Shown one piece after another: positions 35,951 to 43,811 of a stretch of 64,000 bases of DNA. Position 1 is the stretch's first letter. Every line of letters starts with the position of its first letter. Position numbers and translations under genes: made by a program. The stretch is from Sodaliphilus sp050873765. Its GTDB lineage: Bacteria > Bacteroidota > Bacteroidia > Bacteroidales > Muribaculaceae. The stretch covers positions 7,187 to 71,186 of the forward strand of contig JBNMJK010000003.1 of NCBI GenBank assembly GCA_050873765.1, given 5' to 3'. The notes under the pieces were generated by a model that was not told the DNA's origin, searched no databases, and worked only from the letters and a program-made list of their open reading frames with translations.

Positions 35951-37681
35951 ATGGCTAATAACAGTAAGCGCCTCATGGCCTTGGACATTCTCCGAGGCAT
36001 CACCGTGGCAGGAATGTTGCTTGTCAACAACCCTGGCAGCTGGGGCAATTTGTATGCGCCACTGGGCCATGCCGAATGGATCGGACTGACACCTACCGAC
36101 CTGGTGTTTCCGTTCTTCGTATTCTGCATGGGTGTGGCAATGTTTTTCTCTTTGAAGAAGTTCAACTTCACCTTGTCGAAAGCTCTTGCAGTGAAAATGG
36201 TGCGTCGCACCGTGCTGTTGTTCCTTATTGGCTGGGCAGTGCAGTGGTTCAGCCATCTGATGTATGGCATGTTCCGCGATGGCAAGACCTTTGCCGATGC
36301 GGCTAATAATTTCGACTCCATTCGCATTTTGGGTGTGTTCCAGCGCTTGGCATTGGTGTATTTCTTTGGCACCCTGTGTGTGGTGCTCATCAAGCGCCGC
36401 TTCATTCCTGTGCTGATAGCGGGAATTCTGGTGGTGTATGCCTTGATATTGGGCTTAGGCCACGGCTACGACTTCTCTACCGACAATATTATTGCCGTGA
36501 TCGACAATGCCGTGCTTGGTCCGAACCACATGTATCACGAGCATTTCAATGGCATGAGCGTGGCATTTGACCCAGAGGGCATTTTAAGCACTCTCCCATG
36601 TGTGGCTCATGCGCTTATCGGCTTTATGGTGGGCGGAATAATCGTGAACCACAAAGAGAACTCTTACCGCGTGGGCCGTTTGCTGCTGATTGGCTTCATA
36701 TTCATATTGGCAGGCTGGCTGCTGAGCTATGGCATTCCTTGCGGTAAAAAAATGTGGTCGAGCACTTTCGTGCTCATCACCACTGGTTTGGCCATGAGTG
36801 TGCTTGCACTGCTTATCTATGTGATAGATATGAAGAACCACAAAAAGTGGTGCTACTTCTTCGAGGCGTTTGGTGTGAACCCACTGTCGCTCTATGTGCT
36901 GGGTAGCTTGTTTGCCGTAGTGTTTGGCGCTGTGATTGTCAGCACCTCCTACGACTATGTGAAGGGCGACGACCAAAAGGCAGTGGCGCTTTATACCAAA
37001 TTGGCAGCCGACAGCTGCCATGAGGCTCAAAATAACCTGGCCGTGGCCTATTATAATGGTGATGGCGTGGACGAGAATAAAGCTGAGGCTGTGAAACTCC
37101 TGAAGGAGGCTTCTGCTGATTCGGCAATGGTGAAAGCCCGCTACAACTTGGCGTTGGCTTATATGCAGGACGACGACGCCTCTAACGACAACGAGGTGCT
37201 CCCATTGCTCACCGAAGCCGCCGACTCCTCCATCAATAATGCTCAATACAATTTGGCGCTTTGCTACGACTATGGAAAATTCGGTGCAGAAACTGATCAC
37301 GAAAAAGCCGAGCAATACTACATGGACGCCGCCAAGCAGGGTATGAAACGCGCTCAAGCTGCCGTTGACCTCTGTTTTGCCGACACCGTGGGCGTGACTG
37401 CCCAACTGAAGTTCGACGACATATTCCTGCCAGGTATGCAGCGTTTCGACGCCTTTGAAGGCGATAGCTTGACCGCTATGCAGACCAGCTTCAATGAAGC
37501 TGTGAATATGGCTTCGGGCACTGGCGACAGAACTTCGTTAAAAGGCGCGCTCTACAACATGTATCAGTCTGTCACCTTCTCCGACAAGATGGCTTCGTGC
37601 CTTTACGCACTTCTGTTTGTGCTCTTCAACTGGATATTTGGCTTCGTGCTTCATAAGAAAAATATAATTATCAAAATATAA
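35951..37681 (+). CDS. DUF5009/HGSNAT-like membrane acyltransferase with inserted Sel1 repeats
   Basis: The 576-residue protein begins with the DUF5009/heparan-alpha-glucosaminide N-acetyltransferase-like membrane domain: RLMALDILRGITVAGMLLVNN, PTDLVFPFFVFCMG and FQRLALVYF, with about nine helices up to residue ~330. Between residues ~335 and ~478 lie about four Sel1-like repeats (AQNNLAVAYYNGDGV, ARYNLALAYMQDD, AQYNLALCYDYG, KRAQAAVDLCFAD). The last membrane helix (LYALLFVLFNWIFGFVLHKK) follows at ~550. Relatives I know are near 370-390 residues and lack the repeats. Acetylation of an amino sugar across the membrane is inferred. Confidence 0.75.
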   Translation: MANNSKRLMALDILRGITVAGMLLVNNPGSWGNLYAPLGHAEWIGLTPTDLVFPFFVFCMGVAMFFSLKKFNFTLSKALAVKMVRRTVLLFLIGWAVQWFSHLMYGMFRDGKTFADAANNFDSIRILGVFQRLALVYFFGTLCVVLIKRRFIPVLIAGILVVYALILGLGHGYDFSTDNIIAVIDNAVLGPNHMYHEHFNGMSVAFDPEGILSTLPCVAHALIGFMVGGIIVNHKENSYRVGRLLLIGFIFILAGWLLSYGIPCGKKMWSSTFVLITTGLAMSVLALLIYVIDMKNHKKWCYFFEAFGVNPLSLYVLGSLFAVVFGAVIVSTSYDYVKGDDQKAVALYTKLAADSCHEAQNNLAVAYYNGDGVDENKAEAVKLLKEASADSAMVKARYNLALAYMQDDDASNDNEVLPLLTEAADSSINNAQYNLALCYDYGKFGAETDHEKAEQYYMDAAKQGMKRAQAAVDLCFADTVGVTAQLKFDDIFLPGMQRFDAFEGDSLTAMQTSFNEAVNMASGTGDRTSLKGALYNMYQSVTFSDKMASCLYALLFVLFNWIFGFVLHKKNIIIKI

Positions 37682-37702
37682 ACACATATTACATTACCAA
37701 TT

Positions 37703-38551
37703 ATGATTTTAATTGCAGACTGTGGGTCAACCAAAATTGATTGGTGCCTACTCAATGGCAGCGAAAAGGTTGCCCAGATTTTCACTACTGGCATGAATGC
37801 TCTGATGATGAGCGAAGAAGAAATGACCGCCACCATCAAGGCCGAGCTCGTTCCTCATATCAGTGGTTATCAAGTGGACGAAATCTACTACTATGGCGCA
37901 GGTATTCTGAATGACGAAGTTGGCTCACATGTGGTGAACGCCCTCAAGACCAACATTCCTTCAGCCACTAAAGTGGAGGTGGCAAGCGACCTGCTCGCTG
38001 CTGCCCGCGCACTCTGTGGCCGCAAGCCTGGCATCGCCTGCATCATGGGCACCGGCTCCAACTCTTGCTACTACGATGGCGAGAAGGTGGTGGAAAATGT
38101 ATCACCACTTGGCTATATCCTCGGTGATGAGGGTAGTGGTGCCGTGCTGGGTAAACTCCTCGTGGGCGACGTGCTTAAAAAGCAACTTCCAGAGCACCTT
38201 TGCCAAAAGTTCTTAGACGAATACAAAGTGGACCGCATGACCATCATCGACCGCGTGTATCGCAAGCCTGCCGGCAATCGCTTCCTTGCTCAGTTTGCTC
38301 CATTCTTGGAAAAGAACATCGATGAACCATCAATCCACCGCATCGTGCTTCACTCATTCACCGACTTCTTTATCCGCAATGTGGAAAGCTACAAAAACTA
38401 TAAAGAACTGCCTTGTAATTTTGTAGGCTCTATCGCTTTCCTCCAGAAGGCCACGCTGATGGAAGCTGCCAAGAGCCAGGGTATCACTATTGGCACCATT
38501 ATTCAAGCCCCAATGGAAGGACTGATCAAATTCCACTCTGAGCAGGCTTAA
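37703..38551 (+). CDS. murK: BadF-type N-acetylmuramic acid/N-acetylglucosamine kinase (MurK-like)
   Basis: The 282-residue soluble protein carries intact ASKHA motifs: ADCGSTKIDW (phosphate 1), MGTGSNSCYYDG (phosphate 2) and LGDEGSGA. T. forsythia MurK belongs to this family and phosphorylates MurNAc at position 6. Position 21 bases behind the acyltransferase and 41 bases before murQ makes MurNAc-6-phosphate the likely product. GlcNAc kinase activity is the main alternative. It is a paralogue of the protein at 17646. Confidence 0.8.
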   Translation: MILIADCGSTKIDWCLLNGSEKVAQIFTTGMNALMMSEEEMTATIKAELVPHISGYQVDEIYYYGAGILNDEVGSHVVNALKTNIPSATKVEVASDLLAAARALCGRKPGIACIMGTGSNSCYYDGEKVVENVSPLGYILGDEGSGAVLGKLLVGDVLKKQLPEHLCQKFLDEYKVDRMTIIDRVYRKPAGNRFLAQFAPFLEKNIDEPSIHRIVLHSFTDFFIRNVESYKNYKELPCNFVGSIAFLQKATLMEAAKSQGITIGTIIQAPMEGLIKFHSEQA

Positions 38552-38592
38552 TTAACTGAAAAATTAATCATCAAATTTAACAGAATACAAAA

Positions 38593-39411
38593 ATGGCTTT
38601 TGTAAAAATTAGCGAACAACCCTCTCTCTACAACGACCTTGAAAAGATGTCGGCACACGAGATTCTTGTTGACATCAACAAGGAAGACCATAAAGTGCCC
38701 GACGCTGTGGAGAAAGCTATCCCTCAGATTGAAAAGCTCGTGAACGGAGTGGTGGAGCGCATGAAGAAAGGTGGCCGCCTCTTTTATATGGGTGCTGGCA
38801 CATCAGGCCGTCTGGGCGTGCTCGACGCCAGTGAAATTCCTCCCACATTCGGTATGGATCCAGGCTGGATTATCGGTATCATCGCCGGTGGCGACACTGC
38901 GCTTCGCAATGCAGTGGAAAATGCTGAGGACGACACCGAACAAGGCTGGAAAGATCTTCAGGCTTTCAATATCACACCTCTCGACACCGTGGTGGGCATT
39001 GCCGCATCTGGCACCACACCTTATGTGATTGGCGCACTCAAGGCTGCCCGCGCTTTTGGCTGCCTTACAGGTGCCATCACCAGCAACCCCGACGCTCCTA
39101 TGAGCGAGGCTGCTGAAATAGCCATGGAAATGGTGGTAGGTCCAGAGTTTGTGACTGGCTCCTCGCGCATGAAGTCGGGTACTGGTCAAAAACTCATTTG
39201 CAATATGATTTCCACCAGCGTGATGATATTGATGGGGCGCGTGAAAGGCAACAAGATGGTGAACATGCAGCTCTCCAACATCAAGCTCGTGGATCGCGGC
39301 ACCCGTATGGTGGTAGAGGAACTTGGCTTGCCTTATGACGAGGCTAAGGCTTTGCTTCTCAAACACGGTTCGGTGAAAAAGGCTTGCGATGCTTATCGCG
39401 CTAACCAATAA
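38593..39411 (+). CDS. murQ: N-acetylmuramic acid 6-phosphate etherase
   Basis: The 272-residue SIS-fold protein has the etherase hallmarks GAGTSGRLGVLDASEIPPTF and RNAVENAEDD, with the two acidic residues used in lactyl-ether cleavage, plus the signature TGSSRMKSGTGQKL. MurQ converts MurNAc-6-phosphate into GlcNAc-6-phosphate and D-lactate in the cytosol. It is slightly shorter than E. coli MurQ (298 residues). It is the last gene before a strong terminator. Confidence 0.95.
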   Translation: MAFVKISEQPSLYNDLEKMSAHEILVDINKEDHKVPDAVEKAIPQIEKLVNGVVERMKKGGRLFYMGAGTSGRLGVLDASEIPPTFGMDPGWIIGIIAGGDTALRNAVENAEDDTEQGWKDLQAFNITPLDTVVGIAASGTTPYVIGALKAARAFGCLTGAITSNPDAPMSEAAEIAMEMVVGPEFVTGSSRMKSGTGQKLICNMISTSVMILMGRVKGNKMVNMQLSNIKLVDRGTRMVVEELGLPYDEAKALLLKHGSVKKACDAYRANQ

Positions 39412-39428
39412 TCAGAACAAATGACTAT

Positions 39429-39465
39429 CAAAGGGGATGCCAGGCTTTGTGCCCGCTCCCCTTTG
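39429..39465 (+). terminator. Intrinsic terminator behind murQ
   Basis: A 9-bp GC-rich stem (39429-39437 with 39457-39465) ends in TTTTATATTTTA. It marks the 3' end of the 21977-39411 unit. Confidence 0.75.
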
Positions 39466-39490
39466 TTTTATATTTTAGAGATAAACGATT

Positions 39491-40153
39491 ATGAAACGCT
39501 TATTAGTTTTATTGATGGCGGTATCCGCCTTGTCGTGTATGGCGCAGAAAAAACCTGTTAACACCGATGTTTACTATGCTCGCAGGGTCACTTTGTTTGA
39601 CCAGCTCCCTGTATACTCCAGCGACATCATCATGCTGGGCAATAGCCTGACTGATGGGGCAGAGTGGAATGAACTGTTCGACAATTGCCATGTGAAAAAC
39701 CGTGGTATTGTGGGCGACATTATTCCGGGCTTTTTTGAGCGTCTGGAGCCTATTTTGAAAGGACAGCCCCGTAAAATCTTTATTATGGGCGGAGTGAATG
39801 ATGTGTCGCATGGCGTTTCGGCCGACAGCATTGTGAGCGCCATGACCCAAGTGGTCACCACTATTCAAAACCGCTGCCCAAACACACAGATTTATGTGGA
39901 GAGCATGTTGCCCTTTAACAACGATGTGCGCATGTGGAAGAACCTTAAAGGCCGTGAGCACGTGATTGTGGACGGTAATAAGGGGCTTGAAAAAATGTGC
40001 CAGCGCTTGGGCGTCACCTTCATCAACCTTTACCCCCTTTTCGTGGGTGAAGATGGAAAGCTGAAGGCTGAATACACCAACGATGGCCTGCATTTGATGG
40101 GTGGCGCTTACCTGATTTGGCGTGATGCGCTACTTCCTTACATCAACAAGTGA
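39491..40153 (+). CDS. Secreted SGNH/GDSL-family esterase
   Basis: The 220-residue protein has a signal peptide ending near CMAQ. SGNH blocks are present: GNSLTDG (block I, catalytic Ser), the block II Gly in GIVGD, GGVND (block III, Asn) and DGLHLMG (block V, Asp/His). Such enzymes remove acyl groups from carbohydrates or lipids. Being next to murQ, a peptidoglycan or amino-sugar O-acetylesterase role is possible but not shown. A terminator separates it from murQ. Confidence 0.8.
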   Translation: MKRLLVLLMAVSALSCMAQKKPVNTDVYYARRVTLFDQLPVYSSDIIMLGNSLTDGAEWNELFDNCHVKNRGIVGDIIPGFFERLEPILKGQPRKIFIMGGVNDVSHGVSADSIVSAMTQVVTTIQNRCPNTQIYVESMLPFNNDVRMWKNLKGREHVIVDGNKGLEKMCQRLGVTFINLYPLFVGEDGKLKAEYTNDGLHLMGGAYLIWRDALLPYINK

Positions 40154-40204
40154 GCCAACAGATGTGGGTTACCTTCCCTCGATTCATTAGAAAAGCATAA
40201 TAGT

Positions 40205-40250
40205 AATGGCTGTGCCACAAATCTGAGAGTGGCGCAGCCATTATTTTTTT
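40205..40250 (+). terminator. Strong terminator between convergent genes
   Basis: A 14-bp stem (40205-40218 with 40229-40242, one G-U pair) and 10-base loop run into a long T run. It serves the esterase gene on the plus strand. Confidence 0.88.
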
Positions 40251-40276
40251 TCTGAATTCATTGGCTCACCAATGGA

Positions 40277-40510
40277 TTAAAGCTCTTTAAGAATCACTTT
40301 GGCAAAGTCGCCAGTGCTTTTGTCGATGATACCGTAGAAATCGATTTCGTCAAGAATATCGCACTGAGGGATGTCGGCAAAATTGACCTTGATGGCGCGT
40401 GCCAGCTCTTTCATTTTTTCAAAAGCGTCGTCGGCATTGGTGAAGCGGTATTTGTCGTTGCCAATTTCTCCGGCGCTTAAGTATTCAAAATATACGATAT
40501 AACTGTTCAT
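40277..40510 (-). CDS. Small conserved-looking protein of unknown function
   Basis: The 77-residue acidic, soluble protein (starting MNSYIVYFEYLSAGEIG) has no recognised domain. The gene is convergent with the esterase and has a -7 promoter box (40515-40522) only 4 bases before its ATG. Sequence composition is ordinary for a coding region and nothing else occupies the strand. Confidence 0.6.
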   Translation of the reverse strand: MNSYIVYFEYLSAGEIGNDKYRFTNADDAFEKMKELARAIKVNFADIPQCDILDEIDFYGIIDKSTGDFAKVILKEL

Positions 40511-40514
40511 ACCG

Positions 40515-40522
40515 CAAAAATA
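40515..40522 (-). promoter_or_regulatory. Candidate promoter giving a leaderless mRNA
   Basis: On the minus strand TATTTTTG matches TAnnTTTG and ends 4 bases before the ATG at 40510. No good -33 TTTG is present. Confidence 0.4.
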
Positions 40523-40595
40523 ACATATTTCAGTGTATTAAAAGTCCGTTTTATGTGAAAAAATGTTGCTGTGATGCCCTTTTCATCATTCTAAT

Positions 40596-40626
40596 TTTGA
40601 ATAGTGGGCTATTTGCTGTAATTTTA
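40596..40626 (+). promoter_or_regulatory. Candidate promoter upstream of the DUF5106-like gene
   Basis: TTTG at 40596-40599 and TAATTTTA at 40619-40626 (7 of 8 to the consensus) are 19 bases apart. TAATTTTG at 40592-40599 is an alternative -7 box. Confidence 0.45.
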
Positions 40627-40664
40627 CTTTTTAAATGGTAAAATATGTAATGGCAAAGCCTAAT

Positions 40665-41546
40665 ATGAAAAAGATTTTTGCTCTATCCTTAGTAATTATG
40701 CTTTCGCACGCGCTGTCGGTGGTGAGTGCCCAAAGCAAAACGCTGTTTGACTATCCAATTGCCCCCGACACTTGCACCTCGCTTGAAAGCCGGTGCAACT
40801 ATAGCACTGCTCACTTTTGGGACAATTTTGATTTCCATAAACCTCTCACTGCCGTGTCCGACAGTATGCTCCAGTCCACATTTGTGGATTATTTTCAGAT
40901 TATGAGCGCTGCCAACCGTAATGTGGGGCAAAGTTCGGTTCGCCTGCTGATGAACAAGGCTCAGGCCAATCAGCCCAACTTTATGCGCCTGATGGCCACA
41001 GCCGAGTATCTGCTTTACTACACACCACAGCCACTTATCGACGATGTGTATCTGGCGTTTCTTCAGTCGGCGGTGGAGGCTTCATGGATGAAGAAAGACG
41101 CCAAGGCGCACTATGCAGAGCAGATTCGCACCATCAACAACACCAAACTGGGCGATAAGATATATGATTTCTCTATCACCGACACTACTGGCGCCAAGCG
41201 AAAAATCTGTGATGTGCCTGTTGACAGTGCCGAGATTGTGCTGCTTTTCTTCACCGGCGATGGCGTGGAGAGCTCACTGTCGCGCACCAGAATCGATACC
41301 GACCTCGGTGTGAATGATTTGCTCAATCAAGGCTACTGCAAGTTGATTAACGTGTATGTGGGTGAAAAGCCACGTCAGTTTTTGGCGGAAGCCTCGCAGT
41401 ATCCTAAGTGGACCCTCGTGGCCACTACAGAACAAAAGAATCTGGATATTCGCATACTCCCATCTTTCATCGTGCTCGACAATGAGCATCGTGTGATGAA
41501 CAAGAACCAGTATGTAGATGATATTAAAAAAGCGTTTAATCCATAA
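40665..41546 (+). CDS. Secreted DUF5106-like protein with thioredoxin-like C-terminal domain lacking CxxC
   Basis: The ATG at 40665 gives 293 residues with a signal peptide ending near VSAQ; an upstream in-frame ATG at 40635 is possible. The N-terminal half (about 20-160) is helical and resembles DUF5106. The C-terminal half has thioredoxin-fold elements (GDKIYDFSITDTTG, EIVLLFFTGDG, LPSFIVLDNEHRV). Where a redox CxxC would stand there is GDGVESS, so no disulfide chemistry is expected. It precedes a DoxX-like gene by 12 bases. Confidence 0.65.
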   Translation: MKKIFALSLVIMLSHALSVVSAQSKTLFDYPIAPDTCTSLESRCNYSTAHFWDNFDFHKPLTAVSDSMLQSTFVDYFQIMSAANRNVGQSSVRLLMNKAQANQPNFMRLMATAEYLLYYTPQPLIDDVYLAFLQSAVEASWMKKDAKAHYAEQIRTINNTKLGDKIYDFSITDTTGAKRKICDVPVDSAEIVLLFFTGDGVESSLSRTRIDTDLGVNDLLNQGYCKLINVYVGEKPRQFLAEASQYPKWTLVATTEQKNLDIRILPSFIVLDNEHRVMNKNQYVDDIKKAFNP

Positions 41547-41558
41547 TCCATCAATCGA

Positions 41559-42044
41559 ATGAAAGTACCTAACGGAATAAAAAACTTTTTCATGTATAGT
41601 GCAGGGCACACCTACACTAACCTTTCCCGACTGTTTTTGCGTTTGTTCATAGGACTGATGTTTTATCTTGTGGCCATTCGCCAGATATTATATGTTCATG
41701 AGATTGCTCCGCAGTTTGAGGGCTTTCTGTCGCTCGGCCCGGCTAATTCCATCGTGCTTATCGCAGTGCTGGAATTGCTGTGCGCCACGTTTGTCATGCT
41801 TGGCTTGTTTATGCGAGTGGCGCTTGTTCCTTCCATCGTGATTATGGGCTACGCCGAGTATCTGGTGTTTTCACCGCAGGTGTCGTCGAGCATTTTCGCT
41901 TTCACTCCAGGCTATCCGGTGATGTTTCTTGGCGTTTTCCTGTTCTTGCTATTGGCAGGGCCTGGTAAAATCTCGGTTGACTATTTGATAGCAGTGAACA
42001 TTGAGCGCAACAGAGATGAAGATGAAGTGCTCGACAATGTGTGA
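41559..42044 (+). CDS. DoxX-like four-helix membrane protein
   Basis: The 161-residue protein has four hydrophobic segments with the DoxX-like pattern (LFLRLFIGLMFYLVAIRQ; ELLCATFVMLGLFMRVAL). Proteins of this family are small integral membrane proteins, some linked to respiratory or redox processes. A role with the thioredoxin-like protein upstream is conceivable from the tight spacing only. It ends in an acidic cytosolic tail. Confidence 0.7.
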   Translation: MKVPNGIKNFFMYSAGHTYTNLSRLFLRLFIGLMFYLVAIRQILYVHEIAPQFEGFLSLGPANSIVLIAVLELLCATFVMLGLFMRVALVPSIVIMGYAEYLVFSPQVSSSIFAFTPGYPVMFLGVFLFLLLAGPGKISVDYLIAVNIERNRDEDEVLDNV

Positions 42045-42095
42045 TTTGTAGTAATCACCGTAATTACCAATTTTATTAAAGCTGAAAAAGTAAAC

Positions 42096-43175
42096 ATGAG
42101 TATAGCAGTATTGATTTCAGGCGGCGTGGATAGCGCTGTGGTGGTTCATAAGCTTAAAGAGGAAGGACACGACGATCTTCATCTGTTCTATATCCGCATA
42201 GGCATGGACAACGACGAGGGCGACTGCTCCGCTGAGGAAGATATTGAAATGTGCACCCTGATCGCGAAAAAATACGGTCTGCCTCTTGAGGTGGTGTCGC
42301 TGCATCAGGAGTATTGGGACAACGTGATGGAATATGCCCTCAATGCCGTGAAGCAGGGGCTTACACCAAATCCCGACATGATGTGCAACCGTATGATTAA
42401 ATTCGGCTACTTTGAGCAGCGTTGGGGAAAGGACTTCGATATGACAGCCACCGGGCATTATGCCAACACCGATTTTGTGAATGGCAAAAAATATCTTGCC
42501 ATGGCTGTGGACCCCGTGAAGGATCAGACCGATTTTCTGGCACAGATCACCTATGAGCAACTTGAGCATTTGATGTTCCCGATAGGAAACTTGCCTAAGG
42601 GCGAAGTGCGCCGCATTGCGCAGGAAGTGAAGATGCCCAATGCTTATCGCAAGGACAGCCAGGGCATTTGCTTTCTCGGACAAATTAACTATAACGACTT
42701 TATCCGCAGGCATCTGGGCGTGAAAAAAGGCCCGATTATAGAAATAGAAACAGGCAAAAAGCTGGGCGAGCATAACGGCTTCTGGTTTCACACCATAGGA
42801 CAGCGCAAGGGGCTTGGACTGAGCGGAGGCCCGTGGTATGTGGTGAAAAAGAATGTGGCCGACAATGTGATATATGTGAGCAATGGCTACGGCACTGCCA
42901 AGCAGTATGGCAAGGTGCTGCACCTCGACGAGATGCACTTTATATCAGGAAATCCTTGGCCAGATACCGCAGGCCCTGTGGAAATCACATTCAAAAACCG
43001 CCACACGCCAGTGCTGACCAAGGCAAAGTTTACCCATCTTCGTGATAGAGAATGGGTGATAGAGAGTGAGAACGATGTGCAGGGCATAGCCCCAGGGCAG
43101 TTTGCCGTGATCTATGATGCCCAGTCGCATTTGTGCTATGGCAGCGGTGTGATTACAGGGCAGAAGGTGGATTAA
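42096..43175 (+). CDS. mnmA: tRNA-specific 2-thiouridylase
   Basis: The 359-residue protein begins with the PP-loop SGGVDSAV that adenylates U34. It has the catalytic Cys in TPNPDMMCNR and the persulfide-forming Cys in GICFLG, plus ATGHYA and IGQRKGLGLSGG signatures. It makes s2U34 in tRNAs for Lys, Glu and Gln. Length is standard. Confidence 0.95.
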   Translation: MSIAVLISGGVDSAVVVHKLKEEGHDDLHLFYIRIGMDNDEGDCSAEEDIEMCTLIAKKYGLPLEVVSLHQEYWDNVMEYALNAVKQGLTPNPDMMCNRMIKFGYFEQRWGKDFDMTATGHYANTDFVNGKKYLAMAVDPVKDQTDFLAQITYEQLEHLMFPIGNLPKGEVRRIAQEVKMPNAYRKDSQGICFLGQINYNDFIRRHLGVKKGPIIEIETGKKLGEHNGFWFHTIGQRKGLGLSGGPWYVVKKNVADNVIYVSNGYGTAKQYGKVLHLDEMHFISGNPWPDTAGPVEITFKNRHTPVLTKAKFTHLRDREWVIESENDVQGIAPGQFAVIYDAQSHLCYGSGVITGQKVD

Positions 43176-43203
43176 ATAGTGATGACTTTAACGACTGAAT
43201 GAT

Positions 43204-43806
43204 ATGGACAAAGTGGAGTTGAAAGTGATGGGCATAACCTATAACCCTGTGCAGAGTGGTGCTTATGCGCTGCTGCTGCGTGAGGTGAATGGCCCGCATC
43301 GCATACCCATCGTGGTGGGCGTGGCTGAGGCGCAGTCCATAGCCATGAGGCTTGAAAACGTGATACCTCCGCGTCCCATGTCGCATGATTTGATGGTGAG
43401 TATGTTTCACGCTTATGGCATATCGCTTGAAGAAGTGTATATCTACAAGTTCAGCGATGGCGTGTTTATGAGCGAGCTGAAGCTGAGTGATGGCACGCGC
43501 GAGATTAGTCTTGACTCTCGCACCAGCGATGCCATAGCCCTTGCCCTGCGCACGGGGTCGCCCATATTCACCACCAAGGAAATAGTTGATACCACTGGCA
43601 TCTATATGGAGGAGAGCCAAGATAGCCCGGTGATGCATAAACGGCACAAAAGGCTTGAAGACCTTTCTGTGGAGCAACTCGAGGAACGAATGCAGCGGTG
43701 CGTGGATATAGAAGACTATGAGCAGGCGGCAGAAATTCAGCGAGTGATTAAGATGAAAAATTCCTCTAATTTAGATAATAACGAAACTAAAAACATAAAT
43801 AAATAA
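43204..43806 (+). CDS. Bifunctional nuclease (BFN/DUF151) domain protein with C-terminal UVR motif
   Basis: The 200-residue protein has the BFN domain over about residues 1-135, with RIPIVVGVAEAQSIAM and DSRTSDAIALALR, the Thermotoga TM0160-like core. A UVR motif (LEERMQRCVDIEDYEQAAEIQRVI, split here as about residues 157-180) follows, as in UvrB and Clp-adaptor proteins. This fusion is common in Bacteroidota. It begins 28 bases after mnmA and ends 5 bases before the permease gene. Confidence 0.8.
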   Translation: MDKVELKVMGITYNPVQSGAYALLLREVNGPHRIPIVVGVAEAQSIAMRLENVIPPRPMSHDLMVSMFHAYGISLEEVYIYKFSDGVFMSELKLSDGTREISLDSRTSDAIALALRTGSPIFTTKEIVDTTGIYMEESQDSPVMHKRHKRLEDLSVEQLEERMQRCVDIEDYEQAAEIQRVIKMKNSSNLDNNETKNINK

Positions 43807-43811
43807 ACAAA

